A DNA stretch of 40,126 nucleotides from Chara braunii. Lineage: Eukaryota > Streptophyta > Charophyceae > Charales > Characeae. The stretch spans positions 810,924-851,049 of the forward strand of contig BFEA01000031.1 of assembly GCA_003427395.1 (NCBI GenBank), given 5' to 3'. The translations under genes and the position numbers were made by a program. Shown here piece by piece: positions 1 through 8,734 of the stretch. The notes under the pieces are model-generated. The model made no database searches. It saw only the letters and a list, made by a program, of their open reading frames with translations, and was not told the DNA's origin. How positions within the stretch are numbered: position 1 is the stretch's first letter; each line of letters begins with the position of its first letter.

Positions 1-610
1 GCTACAGCTATGGCAGCGCTAGCTGCCACTACCTATGGCTGCACTACACTTCTCTGCCCACTTCGTCTTCGGGCACACTGCAGACCTCCTCGCACAAGCT
101 GCTAAGGCAGCACTTCCGCATGGCATCCGCAGGAATGAATGAATGAATGGACGCAGCCTCTTGATTTATACTTCTGCGCTGCGTTGGTCTGCCCTGTATC
201 CCTGGCCCATGGTGCACACAGTCCCCCCCGTGGTACTTGCTGGGCCGGACTGCTACTTTCTAGACTCTCCCATGACTGCATGGCGACTACCCTACGACGC
301 AGTGCAGTTGCACTGGGGTCCTACTATTTGCCCTTGCCACTTGTCCTCGTCTCCAACATGGGCTTGCTTTAGTCACACCACTTGCCCACTTGCCTGCACC
401 ACTTGACCACTTGCCAACCTTCTAGAAGGACTGCAGCTAGTCTTCTAATCTACAGGTCTACAGATCGAATCCTGGCTACCTATAGACCTACGACAGACCT
501 ACCTACCACTGGCGGTTCTACAGGTCGCAGGTTCAACTCTTCGAGTTGACGCAGGTATTGTACACAGGTAAGTTGGGGAACTAGGGATCGAGCCCTGGGA
601 TCTGCCTCAG
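1..610. other. Non-genic left edge
   Basis: I see no supported gene here. The reading frames are short and without recognisable motifs. Bases 430-600 contain tRNA B-box-like phrases (for example GATCGAATCCTGG near 465 and GGATCGAGCCCTGGG near 585) and a small TTCG-type hairpin near 533-549, but no cloverleaf can be folded around them. This stretch abuts the point where the LINE at 611-3650 stops abruptly, so it may be another element that interrupted the LINE or a recombination partner. Confidence 0.5.
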
Positions 611-1075
611 CTACCATGAATTGGTGAATACCGTTTCATTCCAATCCCCAGCTAGAATAAGGTGTTCGCAGTTCGGGATAAATAATGGCAGGTCCTCAAA
701 AAAATTCCTTCGTTCACGGACGTCGTTAGGAGCATAAATATTGGCTATTACCCATTCCTGACCCTCCAACCATAATTTAACCCACGCCCATCTCCCCCAA
801 AGGTCAGCGAAAAAATCAACGATCTCAGCCTGAAGGCTTCGATGTACTAGAATAGCAACACCTCCTTTCGATCCCCTAGCTGGCGACCAAAGCTGTGGGC
901 CATCCCACCATGCCCCCAAAGCTTCTATCTTAGGTTCAGACAGCTTACATTCCTGCAAACAGATGATATCTATCTTCTTATCATGGATCCAACTTTTTAG
1001 CCGACCTTTCTTATTCCTACCGGATGTGTCCCCTAACCCGCGAATATTCCAAGAGGCAACATTAAGTCTGCCCAT
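611..1075 (-). pseudogene. LINE ORF2 fragment: endonuclease domain
   Basis: This encodes the N-terminal 154 residues of a LINE ORF2 polyprotein. The endonuclease nicks target DNA to prime reverse transcription. Visible family motifs are WNIRGL (Asn10), ICLQECK (catalytic Glu42), RGSKGGVAIL (residues 68-76), ANIYAP (Tyr114) and LAGDWNE (Asp144 and Asn146). The order and spacing match exonuclease/endonuclease/phosphatase-fold endonucleases of plant LINEs. The frame ends shortly after GDWN, before the final catalytic Asp-His, so the domain is incomplete and no reverse transcriptase follows. The start ATG overlaps the end of ORF1 by 14 bases, and a second ATG follows the ORF1 stop directly in a TAATG arrangement. 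It is a dead fragment. Confidence 0.85.
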
Positions 1076-1898
1076 TCTGGGCAGGGGTTCCAGCAGGTTG
1101 GATCTGGGAAGAAGAGCCTGCAGGCTCTGCCGTCACTTGAGGCCAAGCTACCGACAGTGCAGATTTGAGAAACTGCGAATTCAGTTTCTTCTCTTTTCCC
1201 AATTTAGCGTTCAGTTCATGTAGGAATTCTGCTGTCAGGGCCAGAGAAACTTTCACCCTTCGGAGATCTGGCTTGCTACCGTCTACAAACCAGGCTAGCG
1301 GGATCAGGCGAAGGCCTTCCCTCTCGAGTTGTTCGAGCTGACCTGACTGAAAACGAGCATCGAAAAGTGGGGTATAATACTTTATCCTGCCTCCCACAGA
1401 TTCGACGAAGAATCGGGGCATTGAAACGTCCACAATAATACGCATGGGGATCTTGTTCTGGAATAAATTCCTAGCAAGTGATTCCGAAGCTGTCGGCATA
1501 GGAGACTCTGGGCAATCCATGCTAAACAACGAAGGGTTCCCATCCAGACCTAACCAAGCAACTACCCAAAAAGAACTTCGAGCAAAACAACACACAATCG
1601 GAAGTAGCTTCGTCTCCATGATCGCCTGACCCTTGGACAAAGCATTCATCCGAGCTCGCGAGGTTTTGCGCTTACCTGCTCTTGAAGACAGTATACCTGC
1701 AATAGAGGAGCCTTCGTTTGAATTGCCTGAAGCCTCCGCATGGATTTCATCCACTCGGATCTCGACCCCACCGTCCTCTGAAATTCGTCTTTGCTTGCCG
1801 GAAGATTCTCCTCGAGATCGGCTACCTCCCAGTCCCTGTCCCTGACTTCTCAGTGGAGAAGCAGGGGGAGGGGGTGGGGGAGGATAGGGCATCCCCAT
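1062..1898 (-). pseudogene. LINE ORF1, C-terminal piece
   Basis: A 278-residue open frame starts with a Met and a polyproline run, passes through a Ser/Arg-rich basic stretch, and ends in a segment (about residues 150-278) that I do not recognise. It lies directly upstream of the endonuclease ORF and shares the overlapping stop/start with it, which makes it the C-terminal end of ORF1. It is in a different frame from the zinc-knuckle piece at 1988-2719, so at least one frameshift separates them. The apparent Met start is probably an accident of the broken frame. ORF1 proteins bind element RNA; nothing catalytic is visible. Confidence 0.6.
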
Positions 1899-1987
1899 GT
1901 ATCCTGGATATTGTCCTGCCGTCGGACCCCACCACCCTTGGTTCTAGGGAACAAAAGCATGCACATTAGAGTAGGAAGGGCTTGCGT

Positions 1988-2719
1988 TCAACTGGACGTT
2001 CGCTGCTGTCCACCCGACTGCTGCATGACGAAAGGATGAGGGGGGAGACCTTGGAAGAAGGACGCCCACCCTCCACCTTGCATGTTCGTATTTATTACGC
2101 CAGCTTGCGGAGCCTGGAGATTGCCAGTGACTTGTTGCGTCGATCCTCCCGCCGGTGAGAACACTGGGTTGTTGCATACTGAAGTACCTCCCGGAACGTT
2201 CAGGTTGCCTGACGCTGATGCTGCGGCGACCACTCCCTGTTGCTGTTGTTGAATCCCTCCTCTAGTTGGAGCGAGGGAGCCCTGGTATTGAGCTCTTGAG
2301 CCTCCCGCCCGACCGTTCAACGTTGACCCTTGCGGTTGATTACCGAAGGATCCTCCCTGTGTTCGACGACTCGGCCTTCTGCACGTGTCTTCGGTGTGGA
2401 AGAAATTACGATATCTTCTGCACCACTCCGTGTCGGCGTTAGCCAGTCTTACATCCAGGGAATCTCCTTGATGAGTTTGGATCCAGATTTTATCCTTCAT
2501 GCAGTCCCTCTTGGACGGATCGATGTCAAAACGAATATTCATCAGCTTCAGATCTGATTCATCTGCTTCTGGAAGATGACGCTTCAAGATCTTGCCGATC
2601 GCTCTCTCGACATGCACATGGATGAAAACCATCTCGTCTAGTGGGACACCCACAGCCACCACCCAAAATATGTCCTCATCAATCGTTCTTCGCCAATCTC
2701 TAACCTCCGCTCGAGTCAT
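1988..2719 (-). pseudogene. LINE ORF1, middle piece with degenerate zinc knuckle
   Basis: This 243-residue open frame begins with a mixed alpha/beta-like segment (about residues 1-90) comparable in position to the DUF4283-type domain of plant LINE ORF1 proteins. A knuckle follows: C-RR-Y-RNFF-H-TEDT-C. This is exactly C-x2-C-x4-H-x4-C spacing with the second Cys replaced by Tyr (codon TAT). The remainder is Gly/Gln/Ser-rich with a polyglutamine run, typical of a disordered linker. The function would be binding of element RNA in a ribonucleoprotein. Frameshifts lie on both sides. The DUF4283 comparison is a judgement from layout, not from a search. Confidence 0.6.
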
Positions 2720-2744
2720 CCATGGTTTGAAGTCTGTGGATAGA

Positions 2745-3300
2745 TCACACCAGCCAGCTCCACGAAGTCAGATCTCTAGGCAAGCATCCAGTCTGTGACT
2801 TCTTTCTTGGAACATAGGAAACCACATTAGGACTCTCGGCTTTTATGCGGCCTCGCTTGAATTCTTGACCGAAGATTTCGTCACTGATCCAGCCTTCTTC
2901 ATACGCACGGATAGCGTCTTCCTTCACTCTCCTTGGCAGAAACCTAGCTTCTTCCCGGAAAATGACCGTGACAGTCCTGCCTTTGAGCCATTTTACTTTG
3001 ACTTCATCCACTGAATTATTCAAGATAAACTTTACTTCTCTTCCGTTGACTTCCATGACTCCGGNTGAGCCATTTTACTTTGACTTCATCCACTGAATTA
3101 TTCAAGATAAACTTTACTTCTCTTCCGTTGACTTCCATGACTCCGGGATCGATATCCGTCGGGACGATGCCCTCCTCATAAAAAGCTCTAACCATCTCCA
3201 AGATACGCTCCTCCTCCATTCGATAGTCACCTGGAACTTGGCCTCTTGCGTCCTGATCGATCCCTCCCCGTAGAGAGGGGGGGGAAGGTTCGGGTTCCAT
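2745..3300 (-). pseudogene. LINE ORF1, N-terminal piece (split by a duplication at an N)
   Basis: Two overlapping frames encode the same segment twice. One starts at 3300 (MEPEPSPPSL...) and runs into the N at 3065. The other (3056-2745) repeats the segment MEVNGREVKFILNN onward and continues. The repetition comes from the exact 81-bp duplication around the N. With one copy, a single frame would run from 3300 to about 2745. The encoded protein is acidic at the N-terminus and then mixed. I recognise no domain; its place upstream of the knuckle identifies it as the ORF1 N-terminus. Confidence 0.55.
2984..3146. repeat. Exact 81-bp direct duplication flanking a single N
   Basis: Bases 2984-3064 and 3066-3146 are identical and separated only by the N at 3065. 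A perfect tandem copy either side of a one-base gap in an otherwise decayed element is the signature of two contig ends that overlap but were joined instead of merged. The 82 extra bases shift the ORF1 frame. Confidence 0.9.
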
Positions 3301-3650
3301 CTTGAGCAGTTGTCTTCCTCACTGAAAGGCTTCTTCCTCCTACTTCGAAGGTTGATATCACTGACTACCAGCAGAGTACTAATGCTAAAACGTGTATCAA
3401 TGGGGCGCAGGGGCTAGGTGGCAACTTGTCTAGTTGCTGACGATCCCGGCTATGGCCACCGCCATAGACCCTTGACAGAACAAGGGTTTCGGAGCGTCAC
3501 CCACGGCAATCCTTCCACGGCGGAATTCACGCCGCCAACCAGGCCCGCCGAAGCAGGCGTCGTTACGACTGAGCGCTAACGCGCCAGCGGTAGCGACGGT
3601 CCACCCACCCCCCTGGCTATCTCTATCCCACTGGAGTTTATCCTCAACAT
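3301..3650 (-). other. Probable LINE 5' leader
   Basis: This is GC-richer, stop-rich sequence directly upstream of LINE ORF1 with no coding signal of its own. Its position suggests the element's 5' untranslated region. The boundary near 3650 is set only by the change to T-rich sequence. Confidence 0.4.
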
Positions 3651-3800
3651 GGTTCTTTTTTTTTTTATCATCATGACAATGCTTTGGAACAAGTGTCATT
3701 TTGCAAATCGTCACCAAATTACGTCCACAAACCAGCCCACCAATTCCAGCTGCACTGATGACTCCAGACACACATCCCCGCCACAGGTAAGTAGCTGTTT

Positions 3801-3972
3801 ACACGATTTTTCAGCACCTGCAGCACAGCAAACTTTTTTTTTCCTTTTCTTGTCTCAATTTTACGGTTCACTACAGAACAGCACACTACACGATTTTTCA
3901 GCACCTACAGCACAGCACACTTTTTTCTCTTTTCTTCTCTCAATTTCACGGTTCACTACAGAACAGCACACT
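3801..3972. repeat. 87-bp tandem duplication
   Basis: Two adjacent copies (3801-3887 and 3888-3972) both run from ACACGATTTTTCAGCACCT through a T-rich tract to GTTCACTACAGAACAGCAC. They differ by a few substitutions and small indels in the T tract. No coding role is evident. Confidence 0.85.
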
Positions 3973-4270
3973 TCATCCGCCGTACTTGATACTGCTTGCT
4001 CTTCCTTTTTGACCTTTTCCATTTTTTCTTAGACCGCCCGTACGCCCCCAGCCTTGCTGAAAGAAACTCGTCTGGAAAAAAAAAAGAGAAAAAAAAGAAA
4101 AAAAAGAAAAAGAAACTTGTCACCTATCTGGAAAAGAGTCGGTGCCAGCACGCCGTCTATTAAAGAAATCAGTGGCCAGCATCGCTTTTCAGCCTCTGAC
4201 ACAGCCCCACGGCCGATGTGAGGCCTGTACGACAGACAGTACAGTACGAGTGGTTTAAATCTCGTTTAAA

Positions 4271-4330
4271 GGGGGAAGCTCCTAATGTTACTAGAATCAA
4301 TCTGCATCTATAATGTTAGGAGCTTCCCCC
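4271..4330. repeat. 15-bp perfect inverted repeat (hairpin)
   Basis: GGGGGAAGCTCCTAA at 4271-4285 is the exact reverse complement of TTAGGAGCTTCCCCC at 4316-4330, with a 30-base loop. It is flanked by purine-rich sequence (4074-4115, 4331-4362). It could be a very short hairpin MITE; no target duplication was found. Confidence 0.75.
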
Positions 4331-4446
4331 TCCCAAAAAAAAAAAGAAAAAAAAAAAAGAAACAGATCTGTGAAAAAGAAAAGAGCAGCAGCCAATCAAT
4401 CCACGTCTGAACAACGTTGCTTCAGGTATGATCGTAGAAATGACCG

Positions 4447-4802
4447 GTGCCAGGTCCCACTACCTAGCTGCGTCGAGTTTCCTCAACGCCCAGTGCCAGG
4501 TCCCACTACCTAGCTGCATCGAGTTTCCTCAACGCCCGAATCTGGATGTGTTTATGGAGATGTGCGGTTGACTCATTTTTTCCTCAACGCCCGAATCTGG
4601 ATGTGTTTATGGAGATGTGCAAATGTGCAGTTGAGTCATTTTTTGCACATCGCCAAATCACGTCCAGATACGGGGTGTCGATGAAACTCTACTCTGAAAA
4701 AACAAAACAAAAAATCACGTCCAGATACACGGTGTTGAGGAAACTCGACGCTGAAAACACAAAACAAAAAACAAACTCGACGCTGCTGATGGGACTTGGC
4801 CC
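4447..4802. mobile_element. Foldback element with internal tandem duplications
   Basis: The left half reads ...CAGGTCCCACTACCTAGCTG-CGTCGAGTTTCCTCAACGCC-CGAATCTGGATGTG. The right half carries the same parts reversed: ACGTCCAGATACACGGTGTT-GAGGAAACTCGACG...CTGATGGGACTTGGCCCA. The two halves form a long imperfect inverted repeat ending in a GGGACTTGGCCC/CCAGGTCCCA-like terminus. Inside the left half a 46-bp unit (4447, 4493) and a 55-bp unit (4526, 4581) are tandemly duplicated. The right half duplicates the ATCACGTCCAGATAC unit. No coding capacity. A smaller relative lies at 12838-12920. Confidence 0.6.
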
Positions 4803-5025
4803 AGGGGGCAGATAATTCAGAGAGTCTGTTTACTCACAAGGATTCGAACCGAGGGCTGGTAGTCAATACCTGCACGAAATTGTTTCTGCGCAGGTAGGGA
4901 GGAGCCTCCCCCCAAGGACATCTTTCTTCTACAGGAAAAAAAACGAGAAGTACAAAAAAAAAAAATCTTTCTTGCTAATCTTTCTCCGTATCCTTCCATT
5001 TTGTTTATTTTTTGGGAAGATTTCG

Positions 5026-5515
5026 ATATGCCCCTGAAAGTTTGATTTATTTGCCGCGTGCCCCTCGGACGGCCAACTGACCCTGCCACGACCCTCTGAG
5101 GCTCTGACAATGACTGAAAATTCTCAAAAAACCCTGGCGTCATTTGGGCCTGAATTATGTTCAATATGCCCCCTACCGGCGCAGGTTTCCAGTATGTCCC
5201 GGGGCCAAGTCCCACTTACCTGAATTCTCAAAACCTGACTGTAGATTCCAAAGATAAACGGCCAGATTTCCATATGCCCCTGAAAGTTTGATTTATTTGC
5301 AGCGTGCCCCTCTGACGGCCAACAGACCCTGCCAGACCCTGCCACGACCCTTTGACAATGACTGAAAATTCTGAAAAAAACCTGGCATCGTTTGGACCTG
5401 AATTATGTTCAATATGCCCCGGGCCTAGGGGTGCGGTTTTCCAGTATGTCCCGGGGCCAAGTCCCACTTACCTGAATTCTCAAAACCTGGCCGTAGATTT
5501 GGAAGATGAACCGCC
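5026..5515. repeat. 246-bp tandem duplication
   Basis: Copy 1 starts at 5026 and copy 2 at 5272, both with ATATGCCCCTGAAAGTTTGA. Each contains CTGAATTATGTTCAATATGC, then CCAGTATGTCCCGGGGCCAA, then CTTACCTGAATTCTCAAAAC. They differ by scattered substitutions and a small internal repeat of CAGACCCTGC in copy 2. A third, partial copy of the CCAGTATG(T/C)CCCGG segment follows near 5600. No protein is supported: the frames are shadows of a repeat. Confidence 0.85.
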
Positions 5516-6302
5516 AGAAATGACGAATCAGCGTCAGTGGGACTTGGCCCCCGGTAGCTCCCCTCACAGGGCCAGGGGAAGAGCTGAGAGTGCCACTTTC
5601 CAGTATGCCCCGGTAGCTCCCCTCCCAGGGCCAGGGAGAGAGCTGCGAGTGCCACCAACGGTCACAGGGGCATGCTGCAAAGTTCCAAATGTCACTGACA
5701 GGGGCCTGAAGGAAAGTTCAAAGGCCCCAGGGGCACGACAGGGTAAGTCGGCCGCTAGAGCATCACGCCACAAATAAATCGGACTTTCAGGGTCATATCG
5801 AAAATTTCCCCTTTTTTTTTCAGTTTCGGATCGTAGGACGTTAGCCCCCCTCCCCCCCCCCAAAAAAAAATAACAAAGCACCTGAGGAAATCTCGAGACA
5901 ACGCGACAAAAGTTAAAGCCGCGGAGTCTCCACGTCATCACCTGTGTGTCGGCGTCTTCGTTCAGAAAAAGAAAGGTTAGGCCAAAAAAGGCTCAGGTTG
6001 TGCAGCTAAGCGAACAGGAACCTGTCCACAATTAAGGCCTGGTTCGAGCAAACGTTGTGCAAAACAGGCCCGCAGCACGTCAGGTCGAACCGGTGTTATG
6101 CCTGTGATAAGCCAGCCTGAACCTTGCCCACTTTACGCGCATTATTCATACGCAGTACAGACAACCACCTGTTGGAGTTCACCCGCCTCACTTGGCCGCG
6201 CGTGCCATGCTGGTGGCCAGGCTGATGACGACGGCGCTGCTTCGCTGTCGCAGGTCTGTTGAGTGTCGCCGCCCGTCGAGGGACGTGTATGTCCAACTCC
6301 CA
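5516..6302. other. Non-genic stretch
   Basis: The first part (to about 5720) is a degenerate continuation of the preceding repeat, with two GGTAGCTCCCCTC(A/C)CAGGGCCAGGG copies near 5554 and 5612. The rest has no coding or structural signal that I can support. Confidence 0.5.
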
Positions 6303-6442
6303 GGGGCAAGGTCCTTTTTTTTTCCTTTCTTTTTTTCCCAGCGGCGAGGTCCTCCGACTACTGTTAGCAACGGCGATTGGACTGAACATCTGAATCTGGA
6401 CGTGTTGTGGAACGGGGCAGAAAATCGAGAATGAACTGCTTT

Positions 6443-6540
6443 GTCCTTCGGGACATCCGTTAAAATTGGAATGATACAGAGAAGATTAGCATGGCCCCTG
6501 CGCAAGGATGACACCCTTAAATCGAGAATGAACTGCTTTT
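6443..6540 (+). ncRNA. U6 snRNA-like sequence, near full length
   Basis: The sequence follows U6 from its 5' stem (GTCCTTCGGGAC) through ATCCGTTAAAATTGGAA, the ACAGAGA box (6476-6482), the AGC triad (6488-6490), GGCCCCTGCGCAAGGATGAC and a 3' segment AAATCGAGAA ending in four T residues. U6 is the catalytic-core RNA of the spliceosome, and the motifs that pair with U2 and the 5' splice site are intact. No plant-type upstream sequence element and no TATA box are seen at the usual distances, and the last part (TGAACTGCTTTT) differs from canonical U6. The bases just upstream repeat the U6 3' tail. It could be a gene or, more likely, a fairly young retrocopy. Confidence 0.75.
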
Positions 6541-6594
6541 CTGCACCTCTGCGTAAATCACATCAAAATCCGGAGTCCTCATGGCTGCCGTCCT

Positions 6595-6685
6595 CCCCCG
6601 AACACAACGCACCCTCATTTTGGCTGCACCGGACTGGAAAGATGGCTTCTATACAGTTGTTCTCAGGGTGCGTTGTGTTCGGGGT
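6595..6685. mobile_element. Hairpin MITE, family 1, copy 1
   Basis: CCCCGAACACAACGCACCCT (6596-6615) is the perfect reverse complement of 6665-6684, with a 49-base spacer. The same terminal sequence flanks the hairpin at 7483-7588, and a single arm is present at 12360-12375. Repetition of the arms at independent loci suggests a miniature inverted-repeat element. Confidence 0.7.
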
Positions 6686-6783
6686 ACCAAACACGGTAGT
6701 AGGACCTTGCCCCACGTCCGCGACCCGCACGTCCCGAGTCGCAACTGGTTACCACGGCAGAAGAAACTTTGGGCCTACCGGTA

Positions 6784-6900
6784 GCTCCACTACTCACCAA
6801 ATGTGCCAAATGAGAATGAATCTTCCGCTAGAACATGGGAAGATACACGACCGTATTTCCCCCCTTTTTTGCATGTGGAGAGTAGTGGAGTGAGGCCCTT
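6784..6900. mobile_element. Hairpin MITE, family 2, copy 1 (diverged)
   Basis: CTCCACTACTCACCAAATGTG at the left roughly mirrors GCATGTGGAGAGTAGTGGAG at 6871-6890. The internal phrase GAATGAATCTTCCGCTAGAACATGG is shared, inverted, with the better preserved copy at 13805-13930. A third degenerate trace lies near 23497-23535. Confidence 0.55.
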
Positions 6901-7002
6901 GCACACACACACAAAACACCCCTCCTGATGACTCGGTGAAAGTCCGACCAAACACTTTACCACAGTCATTTCCTTCTGTGGAGTCCGTGTATAGCGAACA
7001 TG

Positions 7003-7004
7003 AC

Positions 7005-7059
<55 letters not shown>
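7003..7059. repeat. (AC)n microsatellite
   Basis: About 57 bases of AC dinucleotide with one AAA interruption. Long Cys-Val open frames on the minus strand here are artefacts of the repeat. Confidence 0.95.
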
Positions 7060-7063
<4 letters not shown>

Positions 7064-7482
7064 TAGTAGCGGGAGGCTTTGTACATAATGTTATCTCAGG
7101 AAGACGGTGTGAGCAACATGGACAAATTATTTTCCACGAAAATGGACAAGTGTCCCACTCTCCACTAATCAATTACATAAACACACTTGTACAATCAATC
7201 AAAAGATGTAATCAAGCAGCAAATTTCTATCCAACTCTTGTCTGTCGACTCCCTGAGAATTTTGTTACTCCTTTGAGCATTTTCCTTTTCACGTTCCTGG
7301 TCGCAATTTCAGGGTTTATTCAACCGAAATCGTAAGGTTCCTACTGGCTGGCAAACGGCAATCCCTGTAATCAATCCTCAGGTCCGACTGCCAACTTCAG
7401 TCCGACATTTTTTTAAAGAAACAAAAGAGGAGCCGGTGAACACGGCCAACTCATTGCAAAAGAAACCTTCACACTATCCTCT
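7060..7482. other. Non-genic stretch
   Basis: This is unique-looking sequence between the AC microsatellite and the next MITE. No gene, RNA or repeat is recognised. Confidence 0.5.
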
Positions 7483-7588
7483 CCTCGAACACAACGCACC
7501 CGCATCATATAACCGTGTTAGACCGGAGAAAAACAGCTAGAAGCACGCATGATTCCGTCGTAAGATCAGGGTGCGTTATGATCGGGGG
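7483..7588. mobile_element. Hairpin MITE, family 1, copy 2
   Basis: TCGAACACAACGCACCC (7485-7501) mirrors GGGTGCGTTATGATCGGGGG (7569-7588) with two differences and a 67-base spacer. The arms are the same family as at 6595-6685; the spacer is unrelated, so the arms are the conserved part. Confidence 0.65.
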
Positions 7589-7664
7589 AAAAGACGTCCG
7601 TCAACCACTAGAATTAGAGAGCACGAGTACTAGAGAGTCGAATCTCTCTCTGGAAGACAGAGGC

Positions 7665-7842
7665 AGACAGACAGGCAAGCAGGCAGGTAGGCAGGCAGGC
7701 AGGCAGGAACCGTTGGTGTAATCCTCTGTGGTCCCGGCGGCACAGTCTCTTTACAACGATCGGTCGACTACAGAGGGCAATACCGACCCCGACGTGGGCC
7801 TCTCTCCAGAGGGCAATCCCGACCCCGACGTAGGCCTCTCTA
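7665..7842. repeat. (CAGG/CAGA)n tract and 36-bp minisatellite
   Basis: Bases 7665-7709 are a degenerate GGCA tetranucleotide tract. Bases 7771-7806 and 7807-7842 are two copies of a 36-bp unit reading CAGAGGGCAAT(A/C)CCGACCCC then GACGT(G/A)GGCCTCTCT, with a decayed third copy after. No gene is supported. Confidence 0.8.
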
Positions 7843-8105
7843 GAGAGGTCAATCAGGATAATCACCACTGTGAAGTTTGGTTTCCGACAACAGCGGAGAG
7901 AAACCGTCGAATCTGATACAAAGCTGATCCCGACCGCAACATATTCCTCTCTCCACGGAATTAAAAGTCGATTAATCAAAATTGCAGAAGATGTAAACAT
8001 ATCAGGGGGGGCCTAATAACTGACTTTGACTTGGCTGCGGTCAAATAGAATAGAAGCGCAATCCCGCCGAATCAGAGCCGTACACGTGGCACGTTAAACA
8101 GGCCA

Positions 8106-8193
8106 GCGAATCCACTTGACCGCCACCTGTTCGCTAGGTAGAGCCCCCTGCGAGTCCACTTAAGTGCCACGTGTTCGTTAGGTAGAGCGCCCA
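8106..8193. repeat. 44-bp tandem duplication
   Basis: Two copies (8106-8149 and 8150-8193) read GCGA(A/G)TCCACTT...GCCAC...GTTCG(C/T)TAGGTAGAGC. A CACGTG-type core appears in copy 2. No regulatory role is claimed. Confidence 0.75.
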
Positions 8194-8269
8194 CGTCGCT
8201 TCTCCTTAATTCTACCTAGTCACACTGATCGAATGCGGAATTGAGCAAAAAACTGAAGGAGCACGAACA

Positions 8270-8545
8270 AAACGGGGCAGGGGGGGGAAGGAGGGGGACA
8301 AGGGCAGAGCGGGAAAGAGGGGAGTGATAGAATAGGATGAGGAAGTGGACAAAACGGCGGAGGAAAGGAGAAAAAACAACGCCAGGGTGGATTGCAGGGG
8401 GGGCCGGGGAAGGGGGGGAAGGGGGGGGTGGAACGAAGACATCTGAAAAGAGGAGTGAGAGAGGAAGAAAAGAGGGAGAGACCGGGGGAGGGGAGGGGAA
8501 AGGAAGACGGCGGGGGAAAGAGGGGAACCAAGAGAGTGAGGTGAC
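8270..8545. repeat. Polypurine tract with G-quadruplex motif
   Basis: The plus strand is almost entirely A/G for about 270 bases. Bases 8397-8428 contain four long G runs (7, 4, 7 and 8) separated by CC, AA and AA, a strong G-quadruplex pattern. Open frames on either strand here are low-complexity artefacts. Confidence 0.85.
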
Positions 8546-8686
8546 GATTTATTGAACTTGGTGCTTGGCCATTCTTGTGTTCGAAAAGAAAAAAGAGAAA
8601 AAAAAATTGGACTCCGTGATCGATACTCTGTTTGAAAGGACAAGAAACGAGCTCGGAGGCAAAACTCAGACAGGTTGACATCGCTT

Positions 8687-8693
<7 letters not shown>

Positions 8694-8724
<31 letters not shown>

Positions 8725-8734
8725 CCCCCCCCCC
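8694..8734. repeat. (CT)n microsatellite followed by poly-C
   Basis: CT dinucleotides at about 8694-8721 run directly into 13 C residues. Confidence 0.95.

Larger units (their letters stand above)
611..3650 (-). mobile_element. Decayed LINE (non-LTR retrotransposon), 5' half only
   Basis: On the minus strand the order is: untranslated leader (about 3650-3301), ORF1 in three frame-shifted pieces (3300-1062), then the start of ORF2 with an apurinic/apyrimidinic-type endonuclease domain (1075-611). The reverse transcriptase and 3' tail are missing. This is the reverse of the usual 5' truncation of LINE copies, so the 3' end was probably lost to a later insertion or rearrangement near 611. ORF1 with a degenerate zinc knuckle followed by an endonuclease ORF2 resembles plant L1-type LINEs. 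The element name and the 5' boundary are not determined. Confidence 0.8.
6303..6713. mobile_element. Candidate TIR element enclosing a U6 copy and a hairpin MITE
   Basis: GGGGCAAGGTCCT at 6303-6315 is the exact reverse complement of 6701-6713. Beyond a T-rich interruption at 6312-6338, GGTCCTCCGACTACTGT (about 6347) also mirrors GTAGTAGGACC on the right. Inside are an ATCTGGACGTGTTGTGG phrase shared with the foldback element at 4447-4802, the U6-like sequence at 6443-6540, and a separate hairpin at 6595-6685. No target duplication was identified, so transposon status is an inference. Confidence 0.45.

Noticed and set aside
4800-4900. tRNA-like sequence on the minus strand with a perfect B box (GGTTCGAATCC)
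   Set aside because: Only two or three of the five T-stem pairs form and there is no acceptor stem or A box at the right distance. At most a decayed tRNA-derived SINE fragment.
6794-7172. Cys/Val-rich frames on the minus strand
   Set aside because: Produced by the (AC)n microsatellite at 7003-7059.
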